Below, piece after piece: positions 43,306 to 51,347 of a DNA stretch of 57,868 nt. Source of the stretch: Aquirufa sp. (lineage in GTDB: Bacteria > Bacteroidota > Bacteroidia > Cytophagales > Spirosomataceae); contig JAURHT010000002.1 in NCBI GenBank assembly GCA_030833145.1, forward strand, positions 1-57,868. Reading direction: 5' to 3'. Made by a program: the position numbers and the translations under genes. Under the pieces are notes generated by a model that was not told the origin of the DNA, did not search any database, and was given only the letters and a program-made list of their open reading frames with translations. How positions within the stretch are numbered: the first letter of the stretch is position 1; every line of letters starts with the position of its first letter.

Positions 43306-44129
43306 GCTTTTCGTCTGGAATACCAAAGAACTCCAATCCCAAAAAGGACAGCTGGAATGGACAGAATTTGGCCCATATTAAGAGTCAAACCATTCTCAAA
43401 TGAACTTTGGTTTTCCTTCAAGAATTCATAAAAGAAGCGAAGTGTAAATAGGATAATCATGAATAGTCCTGTCAAAATTCCGTGAGGGGTATCTTGTTTT
43501 TGACGATTCCAAAGCCAAAGCAAAAAGGCAAAAATAACTAGACACGAAAGCGCTTCATATAACTGAGACGGATGACGTGGCACCACAAAAGCAGCTAATC
43601 CACTCGGATTAAATTCATAATCCCGCATAAATTTAAATCCCCAAGGCAAATCAGTAGGTTTTCCAATGATTTCCGAATTCATTAGATTACCAAAACGGAT
43701 AAAGAATCCAGCAAGCGCGGTCGCAATGACAATCCGATCAGTCACATACAAATACGATTGATCTTTATTTTTCTTGGTGTATAAATAATAGGCGGTAAAT
43801 AATCCAATGGCAGCTCCGTGAGAGGCTAATCCCGAAAAGGGAGGAGTGATCATTTGAATGAAAAATCGAACAGGATCCGCTAAAAGCAAGGGGAATTCAT
43901 AGAAGAAATAATGCCCCATTCGAGCGCCTGCCACCGTACCCACCATGGTGTATATCAATAATTGATCTGCTTGTTCTACAGATCTACCCTCTTTTTTGAA
44001 CATATAACTAACCACTTGAAAACCGGCCAAAAAAGCAAAGGCAAAACACAAGCCGTACCAGCGGATGGGAAAACCCAATAAAGTAATGATAGTCGGATCC
44101 GCGTTCCACTCAACAAATAATAAGCTCAT
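43302..44129 (-). CDS. lgt: Prolipoprotein diacylglyceryl transferase Lgt
   Basis: Polytopic membrane enzyme of 275 residues. The family markers are present: PPFSGLASHGAAIGL (catalytic-type His loop), FIRFGNLMNSEIIGKPTDLPWG (the R-x-GN-x-x-N-x-E-x-x-G signature) and PRHPSQLYEA. Transfers diacylglycerol to the lipobox cysteine; the window encodes at least two clients (Cys16 adaptor, Cys19 PepSY protein). Transcribed behind the small exported peptide gene. Confidence 0.95.
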   Translation of the reverse strand: MSLLFVEWNADPTIITLLGFPIRWYGLCFAFAFLAGFQVVSYMFKKEGRSVEQADQLLIYTMVGTVAGARMGHYFFYEFPLLLADPVRFFIQMITPPFSGLASHGAAIGLFTAYYLYTKKNKDQSYLYVTDRIVIATALAGFFIRFGNLMNSEIIGKPTDLPWGFKFMRDYEFNPSGLAAFVVPRHPSQLYEALSCLVIFAFLLWLWNRQKQDTPHGILTGLFMIILFTLRFFYEFLKENQSSFENGLTLNMGQILSIPAVLFGIGVLWYSRRKA

Positions 44130-44160
44130 AATATTCTAGTCTTTCGACCAAAATTAAACA

Positions 44161-44301
44161 TTATTTCTTTGAGTTGTTCATCAAAACTTGGATAGTCTTT
44201 TTGAATAGTTTTGCAGGATATAACCGGTGAGGAAAGCCTAAAGACATGGCTTGAAAGCTACAAAAAACGAGTAAAACTAGAAGTAGATGACGTTTTTTCA
44301 T
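44161..44301 (-). CDS. Small exported peptide of 46 residues, unknown
   Basis: Short frame ATG...TAA whose product starts MKKRHLLLVLLVFCSFQAM, a textbook signal peptide (two Lys, hydrophobic core, likely cut after ..AMS), followed by about 25 basic residues ending NNSKK. The mature part is Lys/Arg/His-rich (PHRLYPAKLFKK). It lies 31 bases upstream of lgt, and a near-perfect Bacteroidota promoter sits just before it. Together these make a real small gene plausible, although a non-coding leader that looks like a signal peptide cannot be excluded. No homologue is known to me. Confidence 0.5.
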   Translation of the reverse strand: MKKRHLLLVLLVFCSFQAMSLGFPHRLYPAKLFKKTIQVLMNNSKK

Positions 44302-44322
44302 GGTTAACAATTAAATCGTATG

Positions 44323-44352
44323 CAAAGATATAAAACAAAAGGTACTTTGCAA
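44323..44352 (-). promoter_or_regulatory. Bacteroidota-type promoter (TTG-N19-TATCTTTG) for the small ORF and lgt
   Basis: On the minus strand: -33 element TTG (44350-44352), 19-base spacer, -7 element TATCTTTG (44323-44330), an exact fit to TTG-N19-TAnnTTTG. Expected transcription start lies about 10-20 bases before the ATG at 44301. A direct repeat AAGGTACT flanks the -33 region (about 44339-44346 and 44356-44363), possibly a regulator site. The rest of the gap up to 44506 holds nothing clear. Confidence 0.75.
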
Positions 44353-44506
44353 TACAAGGTACTATAAATTATCAACTAAGTGGTAATTTTGTAGACTAGA
44401 TGCGCCCATTCGTCGATTGGTTGCACATCTTCTTCCTTTTTTCAAAATAGCGTTATATTATTGCTTAAGATTTACCGTTTGATAAACCAAATCAACTTTT
44501 AAAATC

Positions 44507-45679
44507 ATGAAGACAAAAATTTCATTAATTGCGTTTGTATCCTTAATAGCATTAAATGCTTGTACTCAAGACCAAAATGTAGACCCACAGAACTCAGCTA
44601 CATTGGCCCCACAAGAGGTCCCTGTATTAGTCACTCAGGCAGTGGCAACCGTTTATCCTAAGGCAACTGGGGTCGATTACTCCTCTCTCCAAACTAATTC
44701 TCTCTATGTGGCAAATGTTACGACGCCTACCATTGAGGCTCAAGTAGTTGTTTCCAATAAAGGGATTATCAAAGAAGAAGCGGTAAAAATTGCTAAAACA
44801 GATTTACCAGCTGCGGTGCTCTCCTATTTAGATACTAATTTTCCGGGTGCCACTTTTGAGCATGCTTCTAAAAAGACGAAAGGTGATAAATTAGGTTTCC
44901 GCGTTGAATTAATTTTCAACAACGAACACTATTCTATTTTCTTTGATCAAACCGGGGCATTTTTGAGCCAAGTGACCGGTTTACAAGGAAAACCCGGTAA
45001 GAAAGGCCCGGCACCAGCAGCGACTGAAATCGCCTTAGCAGATCTTCCAGCTCCTGTTCAAGCGGCTATCAACGGAATGACCTTCAAACGTGCTATTTTA
45101 ACAAAAGACCCGAATGGCGTGGCTGTTTACCACATTCATGTAGACAAGGCAGGTGTTCCTTTTGATCTAGACATTGAAGCAAATGGAAAAGTGTTGAAAT
45201 CGAAAGAAATGAATCAGAAAGGTCCTGATTTTGCTAAAATTGAATTAAAAACTTTACCAGCAGGTTTAACTGCCTTTTTAAATAGCAATGCGGCTGGATT
45301 CACCATTGACTACGCGGTGGCCATTTCGAAAGATTCTATTATTGTCGAATACCACGTAGGAGTTACAATAGGTACAACTAAAAAAGAATTCCATTTAGAT
45401 GCGAATTTCCAATTATTACCTAATCCTCCAGCGGGTCAGGGTGGACCTGGACATAATCCTCCAGCATTATCAATTACTAATTTAACAGCGAATGATTTGC
45501 CTGCCGCGATTAAAACGTATTTGACGACTAATTATGCAGGATGGGCACTAGTGAAAGGTGCTAGTGCGGCCGTTGATAATGTGGTCAAAGATTACCACTT
45601 AATCATTGAAGTGGCTACAAAGAAATATATGCTCGAATTTGATGGTAATGGAGCCTTCAAAAAAGCCATAGCTCTTTAA
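44507..45679 (+). CDS. Lipoprotein with repeated PepSY-like domains
   Basis: Protein of 390 residues. Lipobox LNAC (Cys19) after a short signal peptide. About five repeats, each opening with a leucine-proline-Ala helix (VPVLVTQAVATVYP; DLPAAVLSYLDTNFPGATF; DLPAPVQAAINGM; LPAGLTAFLNSNAAGF; DLPAAIKTYLTTNYAG), followed by a two-to-three-stranded sheet ending in F-D-G/Q-x-G-x-F. This is the pattern of PepSY-like (DUF2874-type) proteins. Periplasmic or surface lipoprotein of unknown role; the domain often inhibits proteases or binds peptides. Own transcription unit closed by the following terminator. Confidence 0.75.
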   Translation: MKTKISLIAFVSLIALNACTQDQNVDPQNSATLAPQEVPVLVTQAVATVYPKATGVDYSSLQTNSLYVANVTTPTIEAQVVVSNKGIIKEEAVKIAKTDLPAAVLSYLDTNFPGATFEHASKKTKGDKLGFRVELIFNNEHYSIFFDQTGAFLSQVTGLQGKPGKKGPAPAATEIALADLPAPVQAAINGMTFKRAILTKDPNGVAVYHIHVDKAGVPFDLDIEANGKVLKSKEMNQKGPDFAKIELKTLPAGLTAFLNSNAAGFTIDYAVAISKDSIIVEYHVGVTIGTTKKEFHLDANFQLLPNPPAGQGGPGHNPPALSITNLTANDLPAAIKTYLTTNYAGWALVKGASAAVDNVVKDYHLIIEVATKKYMLEFDGNGAFKKAIAL

Positions 45680-45700
45680 AAATAATAATTTGAGGTTGTT

Positions 45701-45730
45701 AAAAAAGGCTTGCAAATGCAAGCCTTTTTT
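45701..45730 (+). terminator. Bidirectional rho-independent terminator
   Basis: AAAAAAGGCTTGCA / TGCAAGCCTTTTTT: a stem with GGCTTGCA paired to TGCAAGCC, A6 before and T6 after, loop AA. Ends transcription of the PepSY-like gene. The next start codon (45744) follows only 13 bases after the T-run. Confidence 0.88.
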
Positions 45731-45743
45731 ATGTTATTAGAGT

Positions 45744-46316
45744 ATGCAAAATATTGAACCATCCTTCCAGTGGGAGTCTCTCTACGTCGCTGCACGTGAT
45801 AAAAAATCCCCCTTTTTTGGCAGGCATTATTCTCAAACCACCTATGAAAATGATATTTATGGCTACTATATTCACCCACTTTGGGATGATATTGGCTCTG
45901 AGACACTTTTCTGCAAGATTCTATACACCGATTATTCCGCTAAGTACACTATTATTGAATTGTTCGGGGAATGGAATGATACGCTTCATAATGATGTGAT
46001 GCATTTGAAGAGAACTGTCGTGGATCATTTAGTCGATGCTGGGATTAAGCATTTCATTTTAGTGGGTGAAAATGTATTGAATTTTCATGGATCTTTTGAA
46101 GATGACTACTATGCGGAATGGTTTGAGGATGTGGAAGATGGCTGGATTGCGGCTATGCATTTTGCTTCTTTTGTCGAAGAAGAATGGGCCAAATATAAGA
46201 TTGATTATTACCTGAATTTTGGCGGAAACCTCCAAATTCCGAACTGGAGAACGCTAAAACCGGAGATGATATTTTTTATGATTGACAAACTATTGAAAAG
46301 ACGATTAAATCCGTAA
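45744..46316 (+). CDS. Conserved-looking hypothetical protein, acidic, cytosolic
   Basis: Protein of 190 residues, no signal peptide or membrane segment. Rich in aromatic and acidic residues (GYYIHPLWDDIGSE; HGSFEDDYYAEWFEDVEDGWIAAMHFASFVEEEW), ending in FFMIDKLLKRRLNP. A central helix-strand block (HLKRTVVDHLVDAGIKHFILVGENVLNFHG) looks like an alpha/beta fold, possibly STAS-like. I do not recognise the family. It starts 13 bases after a terminator, and the NIPSNAP gene follows 24 bases later. Confidence 0.7.
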   Translation: MQNIEPSFQWESLYVAARDKKSPFFGRHYSQTTYENDIYGYYIHPLWDDIGSETLFCKILYTDYSAKYTIIELFGEWNDTLHNDVMHLKRTVVDHLVDAGIKHFILVGENVLNFHGSFEDDYYAEWFEDVEDGWIAAMHFASFVEEEWAKYKIDYYLNFGGNLQIPNWRTLKPEMIFFMIDKLLKRRLNP

Positions 46317-46340
46317 ATTCGTACAAACCTATTATACCTT

Positions 46341-47096
46341 ATGAAAAAATTATTCCTATTAACCTTGCTTTGTGCAGGGCTATTCTCTTTTTCAGTTAAT
46401 GCGAAAAAAGCAGACTCCCGTTATTTCGAAATGCGCATTTACTATTGCCATCCAGGCAGACTAGACGCTTTAATCCAACGTTTTACGAATCACACAACGA
46501 AAATTTTCGAGAAACACGGAATGACGAATGTGGGCTATTGGATCCCTACAAATAATACAGAAAACGCTCTTTATTACATTTTAGCTTATCCATCTAAGGC
46601 GGAACGCGATTCTTCATGGAAGCATTTTAGTAGTGATCCTGAGTGGAAAACAGTCTCAAAAAAGTCCGAAGAAACGGGTAAAATCGTTGCTAAAGTGACA
46701 AGCATATTTATGAATGCCACTGATTTTAGCCCTAAAATTAAACCTTCAGGTGGACCGGTGGATCAAGTATTTGAACTACGAACGTATTCTCAATTGCCTG
46801 GTAGAAATCCAGCCATATTAGCGCGATTCAAAGATCATACGATGAAAATTTTCGAAAAACACGATATCAAAAACATCGCGTACTTCACTACCATCGAAAA
46901 GGATCCAGCTGTTCAAAGTAAATTAGTTTATCTAGTGGCACATCCATCGGAAGAAGCTGCAAAAGCGAATTGGTCAGCCTTTGTAAATGATCCTAAGTGG
47001 AAGCAAGTATCGACTGATTCAGAAAAAGATGGCAAGATTATTGAAAAAATCGAATCGATCTTTATGACCCCTACATCCTTCTCTACTATTCGTTAA
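46341..47096 (+). CDS. Exported protein with two NIPSNAP domains
   Basis: Protein of 251 residues with a signal peptide (KKLFLLTLLCAGLFSFSVNA). Two NIPSNAP-type ferredoxin-like domains: YFEMRIYYCHPGRLDALIQRF (residues ~28-125) and VFELRTYSQLPGRNPAILARF (~135-250), each with FTNHT/KDHT-MKIFEKH and ending SIFM. Role unknown; in environmental Bacteroidota and Planctomycetes such proteins accompany PVC-type cytochromes, as here (5-base gap). Confidence 0.85.
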   Translation: MKKLFLLTLLCAGLFSFSVNAKKADSRYFEMRIYYCHPGRLDALIQRFTNHTTKIFEKHGMTNVGYWIPTNNTENALYYILAYPSKAERDSSWKHFSSDPEWKTVSKKSEETGKIVAKVTSIFMNATDFSPKIKPSGGPVDQVFELRTYSQLPGRNPAILARFKDHTMKIFEKHDIKNIAYFTTIEKDPAVQSKLVYLVAHPSEEAAKANWSAFVNDPKWKQVSTDSEKDGKIIEKIESIFMTPTSFSTIR

Positions 47097-47101
47097 GTAT
47101 T

Positions 47102-50098
47102 ATGGAATTCGTTAAAAAAGCACCGCTCCTATTCCTAGGTGGGATGATTAGCCTTGTTAGCTTAGGTATCCCTAAATTGGTTCAGCCAAAAAAAATAGTG
47201 GCTGATTCTGTACAAACAAAGGTGTCTACGCTACAAGTCCCAGAAGGGCTAGAAGTGAAACCCTTTGCGTCAGAACCGATGCTAATAAATCCGACGAATA
47301 TTGAAGTAGATTCGAAAGGTCGGGTTTGGGTGTTAGAGGCCTACAATTACCGACCAGGAATCAACGGTAATCCGACGAATCCACAGGGAGATCGCATTAT
47401 CATTTTGGAAGATACAAATGGGGATGGCCAGGCAGATAGCCGCAAGGTATTTTACCAATCGCCTGAGCTAAACGCGCCATTAGGTATCGCGGTATTGGAT
47501 TCGATGGTGATCGTATCCCAAAGCCCTTATATCTGGAAAATGTTTGATGATAACCGAGATGGAAAGGCGGACCGCAAGGAAGTGATGTTCTCCGGCATAG
47601 GTGGTGATCAGCATGATCACGGGGCGCATGCATTTACGTTTGGGCCGGATGGGAAATTGTATTTTAACTTAGGAAATGAGGGTAAACAGTTGTTGGATGC
47701 CAAAGGCAATCCGGTCTTAGATCAAGATGGAGATCCGATTGGACCGAAGAAATACCGCCAAGGAATGGTATTCCGTTGTAATTTGGATGGAAGCCAAGTC
47801 GAGGTGTTAGGGCATAATTTTAGAAATAATTACGAAGTGGCGGTGGATTCCTATGGGGGACTTTGGCAATCAGATAATGATGACGATGGGAACAAAGGGG
47901 TGCGGATTAATGCTGTTTTCGAGCACGGAAACTACGGTTATGTGGATGAAATGACGGGCGAAGGCTGGTCTGTAAACCGAACAAATATCGAAAAAGAGAT
48001 TCCATTTCGTCACTGGCATCTAAATGACCCAGGCGTGGTTCCTAATTTACTGCAAACGGGTGCGGGTTCTCCTACTGGGATGATCATTTACGAGGGTAAT
48101 TTATTGCCGTCTATCTTCCAAAATCAAATGATTCACACGGATGCGGGCCCTAATGTGGTTCGCTCCTATGCGACTACTCCCTGGGGAGCCGGTTACGAGG
48201 CAAGAATTAATAATCTGATTACTTCTCGCGATCAATGGTTTCGACCGGCAGATGTGGCGGCTGCACCAGATGGATCTCTTTTCATTGCTGACTGGTACGA
48301 TCCAGGTGTAGGTGGACATCAGGCGGGTGATCAGGCCAAAGGCCGTATCTACCGAATCGCCCCTAAAGGACACGCGTATAAAAAAACAAACTTTGATTTA
48401 AGTACGCCCGAACTAGCATTTAAAGCATTAGAGAATCCTAACTTAGAAATCCGCTTTCTAGCCTTTCAGGCTTTGAAAAAAATGGGTACTAAGGCTGAAT
48501 CCGTATTGGAAAATGAATTCAACACGAATGAAAATCCGCGATTTAGAGCGCGTGCATTTTGGGTATTGAATCAAGGATCTCGTTCGAATGAATTCATTCT
48601 AAAAGCGTTCGATCAAGCAAACCCTTACCTGAAAGCAATGGCCATTCGGGCAGCGAAGCAAAAACCCTTCGCGGAATGGGCTACTCTAGCGGCCAAAGCG
48701 GCAAAAGATCAACATGCATCTGTTAGACGCGAATTAGCGATTGCTTTGCGCCATCTTTCTGGAGAGGAAGTCAATAAATTGTGGGCGAGTTTAGCTATGC
48801 GCCATAATGGCACTGACCGTTGGTATCTTGAAGCTTTAGGAATTGGAGCGGACGGAAACTGGGACGAGCGTTTTGCAGCTTATGCAGCCTTAAAGCCCGA
48901 GAATTTGAAGGGATATGCGGATGTCGTTTGGCGAGCAAGAACAGAGAAAGCGCTTCCTGCTTTAATCGAATTGATTGGAAACACGAAGTCCCTAGCCTAT
49001 TTCCGTGCCTTGGATTTCATGCCAGGTGAACAAAAATCTGAGGCTCTATTTGGGCTTATCAAAGGTAAGTTTGCTACCGATGTCACCCCACAATTAGAGG
49101 CATTACGTCATATGAAACCGGCCTACATTGCTTCAAATACGGAAGTAAAGTCAATGCTTTTAACTCTACTGAAGCAAATCAATGGCAAACCTTATCTAGA
49201 ATTAGTGGATTACTACCAACTAACAGAAGAAAGCCCACGTGTGTTAGGGATGATTTTAGCCGGTACAGAAGCATCCAAATCGGGTCAGGTATTGTATAAT
49301 TTGCCTGGTGGAGCTGAATTAATCCGCTCGAAATTCTTTGCGGGTAAAGAAGCGGAACAATTAGCGTTAATCGAAACATTGCGTTGGCAAGGAAAAACGG
49401 AATCAGCGCAATTATTGTATGAAGCCACATCGAATCCTAAATTGAGCAAAGCAGTCCAAATGCAGGCCGCACGCGTGATTGGAAATGCTTATCCAACAGA
49501 AGAATTTGTCTTAGACTTATTAGAGAAGAAGAAATTCACGAACGCATATATTCCTTTGGTGGTAGAAAGTCTTCAAAAGGCATGGAGAAAGTCCATTCGA
49601 ATGAAAGCAAATAGTTATTTAGACAAACATCAAACTGAAACCAAGAAAACGCACCCAGCAATGGCAGAATTAATCAAAATGTCAGGGGATGCAGTGAAAG
49701 GAAAAGTGGTATTTACGAATTCGTGCACGATGTGTCACGTGGTAAATAATGAAGGGATTGATTTTGGACCAAAACTAAGTGAAATAGGTACGAAATTATC
49801 GAAAGAAGGCATGTATATGTCCATTTTACACCCGAATGCGGGGATTGGATTTGGATATGAAACCTTCGAAGTGAAAACTAAAGCTGGTGACACCTACCAA
49901 GGGGTAGTCGTCTCTAAGAATGAAACAGATATTGTATTACGTATTCCAGGAGGAATCGTTAAAAGCTTTAAAACATCCGCTTTAAAATCATATAAGCAAT
50001 TACCAGAGTCCTTGATGCCAGAAGGTTTAGCCGATGGAATGAGTACGCCAGAATTAGTTGACCTAATCGAATATTTATCCACATTAAAGAAGAAATAA
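47102..50098 (+). CDS. PVC-type heme-binding protein: propeller, HEAT repeats and cytochrome c
   Basis: Protein of 998 residues. Signal/anchor near residues 6-25. Residues ~40-430 are a beta-propeller resembling soluble glucose dehydrogenase (GRVWVLEAYNYRPG, HGAHAFTFGPDGKLYFNLGN, HNFRNNYEVAVDSYGGLWQSDNDDDG, FIADWYDPGVGGH). HEAT repeats follow at ~440-850. A cytochrome c domain with CTMCH (Cys875) and the terminal PELVDLIEYLSTLKK ends the protein. Such proteins are thought to oxidise carbohydrates in the periplasm and pass electrons to the respiratory chain. Forms an operon with NIPSNAP and the TIM-barrel protein. Confidence 0.9.
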   Translation: MEFVKKAPLLFLGGMISLVSLGIPKLVQPKKIVADSVQTKVSTLQVPEGLEVKPFASEPMLINPTNIEVDSKGRVWVLEAYNYRPGINGNPTNPQGDRIIILEDTNGDGQADSRKVFYQSPELNAPLGIAVLDSMVIVSQSPYIWKMFDDNRDGKADRKEVMFSGIGGDQHDHGAHAFTFGPDGKLYFNLGNEGKQLLDAKGNPVLDQDGDPIGPKKYRQGMVFRCNLDGSQVEVLGHNFRNNYEVAVDSYGGLWQSDNDDDGNKGVRINAVFEHGNYGYVDEMTGEGWSVNRTNIEKEIPFRHWHLNDPGVVPNLLQTGAGSPTGMIIYEGNLLPSIFQNQMIHTDAGPNVVRSYATTPWGAGYEARINNLITSRDQWFRPADVAAAPDGSLFIADWYDPGVGGHQAGDQAKGRIYRIAPKGHAYKKTNFDLSTPELAFKALENPNLEIRFLAFQALKKMGTKAESVLENEFNTNENPRFRARAFWVLNQGSRSNEFILKAFDQANPYLKAMAIRAAKQKPFAEWATLAAKAAKDQHASVRRELAIALRHLSGEEVNKLWASLAMRHNGTDRWYLEALGIGADGNWDERFAAYAALKPENLKGYADVVWRARTEKALPALIELIGNTKSLAYFRALDFMPGEQKSEALFGLIKGKFATDVTPQLEALRHMKPAYIASNTEVKSMLLTLLKQINGKPYLELVDYYQLTEESPRVLGMILAGTEASKSGQVLYNLPGGAELIRSKFFAGKEAEQLALIETLRWQGKTESAQLLYEATSNPKLSKAVQMQAARVIGNAYPTEEFVLDLLEKKKFTNAYIPLVVESLQKAWRKSIRMKANSYLDKHQTETKKTHPAMAELIKMSGDAVKGKVVFTNSCTMCHVVNNEGIDFGPKLSEIGTKLSKEGMYMSILHPNAGIGFGYETFEVKTKAGDTYQGVVVSKNETDIVLRIPGGIVKSFKTSALKSYKQLPESLMPEGLADGMSTPELVDLIEYLSTLKKK

Positions 50099-50099
50099 G

Positions 50100-50993
50100 A
50101 TGAATCGCCGTGATTTCGCCTCCATATTGGGAGCTAGTTTATTGATTCCCTCGTTTTCAAAAGGATCTACTTTGGCGCGCGTAAAGCCATTTGAGCTGAA
50201 CTATGCCCCCCATTTTGGGATGTTCAAAAACCACGCTGGACCTAATGAACTAGATCAGCTTCAGTTTATGTATGACCAAGGGTTCACAGCTTTAGAGGAT
50301 AACGAACTAATGGAGAGACCGGTGGCTTTACAAGAGAAAATCGGGGAGAAATTAGCCAAGCTTAACATGAAAATGGGCGTTTTCGTGATCAAATTCGATG
50401 GTTTCTTTGAAAAGCAGACCATGACAACAGGCAAAAAGGAATGGACCGATTTATTTCTGGCTTCTTGCAGAAAAGCTGTAGATACGTCGAAGCGAGTGAA
50501 TGCAAAATGGGCGACGGTAGTTCCAGGAAATTTCACTCGTGATCTTCCAATGGGAATTCAAACAGGACACGTGATTGACAACCTAAAACGCGCGGTTGAA
50601 ATCCTAGAACCTGCTGGATTAACCATGGTTTTAGAACCATTGAGCGACAATTCAGACTTATTCTTACGCTATTCAGATCAAACTTACAGCATTTGCCGTG
50701 CGGTGAGCTCCCCTTCCTGCAAGATCCTGTTCGACATGTACCATATGCAGCGAAATGAGGGTAATCTGATCGCCAATATGGACAAATGCTGGGATGAAAT
50801 TGCCTATTTACAAATAGGCGATAATCCAGGTCGTAAAGAACCTACTACGGGAGAAGTGAATTACCAAACTATTTTCAGACACTTAAAACAAAAAGGATAT
50901 TCGGGCGTTTTGGGGATGGAACATGGAAATTCTAAGCCGGGAAAGGAAGGAGAACTCGCTTTAATCGATGCATATCGTAAATCCGATGTCTAA
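50100..50993 (+). CDS. Exported hydroxypyruvate-isomerase-like TIM-barrel protein
   Basis: Protein of 297 residues. Start NRRDFASILGASLLIPS is a twin-arginine signal. The barrel resembles Hyi/sugar epimerases: LTMVLEPLSD (Glu ligand), CKILFDMYHMQRNEG (Asp, His), YLQIGDNPGRKEPTTGEVNY and VLGMEHGN (Glu). Directly follows the PVC-type gene (one-base gap), so it probably acts on the oxidised sugar product in the periplasm (inference). Confidence 0.84.
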   Translation: MNRRDFASILGASLLIPSFSKGSTLARVKPFELNYAPHFGMFKNHAGPNELDQLQFMYDQGFTALEDNELMERPVALQEKIGEKLAKLNMKMGVFVIKFDGFFEKQTMTTGKKEWTDLFLASCRKAVDTSKRVNAKWATVVPGNFTRDLPMGIQTGHVIDNLKRAVEILEPAGLTMVLEPLSDNSDLFLRYSDQTYSICRAVSSPSCKILFDMYHMQRNEGNLIANMDKCWDEIAYLQIGDNPGRKEPTTGEVNYQTIFRHLKQKGYSGVLGMEHGNSKPGKEGELALIDAYRKSDV

Positions 50994-51027
50994 AATTTGC
51001 ATTTCTGAATTTTAATTTAGACATTCG

Positions 51028-51045
51028 CTTAATTATCTAATTAAG
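51028..51045. promoter_or_regulatory. 18-bp palindrome, likely ArsR autoregulatory operator
   Basis: CTTAATTA-TC-TAATTAAG, a perfect 8-bp inverted repeat that ends at the base just before the arsR-type start codon. ArsR-family repressors bind such AT-rich imperfect or perfect 12-2-12-like sites and usually repress their own gene. Bound protein would block initiation on this unit. Confidence 0.6.
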
Positions 51046-51339
51046 ATGGACACAAAATTCAAAGCAATCAACGATCCTACCCGGAGAGAGATCTTGCAAT
51101 TCTTAGTCAATGGCCCTCAGAACGCCGGACAAATTGCAAATCAGTTTGATATGAGTAAACCGAGTATCTCGCATCATTTGGATCTATTAAAGCAGGCCAA
51201 ACTGATTCAAGCGGATAAAAAGGGGCAATTCATCGAATACAAGCTAGACAAAACTGGATTTGAAGTCATTCATGCCTGGTTCAAAACTTTCTCTACTTAC
51301 TTTGAATTCCCTAAGCCTAAAATTAGAATCGAAATTTAA
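51046..51339 (+). CDS. ArsR/SdpR-family transcriptional repressor
   Basis: Winged-helix protein of 97 residues: FKAINDPTRREILQFLVNG, AGQIANQFDMSKPSISHHLDLLKQAKLIQADKKGQFIEYKLD. No metal-binding Cys motif (CVC or similar), which puts it nearer the SdpR/autorepressor branch than metal sensors. Followed eight bases later by a hypothetical gene, which is not SdpI-like (no membrane helices). Target most likely its own operon through the palindrome. Confidence 0.87.
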   Translation: MDTKFKAINDPTRREILQFLVNGPQNAGQIANQFDMSKPSISHHLDLLKQAKLIQADKKGQFIEYKLDKTGFEVIHAWFKTFSTYFEFPKPKIRIEI

Positions 51340-51347
51340 TCTGTTTT

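Noticed and set aside
44486..44494. TACCGTTTG before the PepSY-like gene (and similar TAnnnTTTG at 36424-36497 and before 2848) as -7 elements
   Set aside because: All have one base too many between TA and TTTG and no TTG at the right distance, so they do not meet the consensus.
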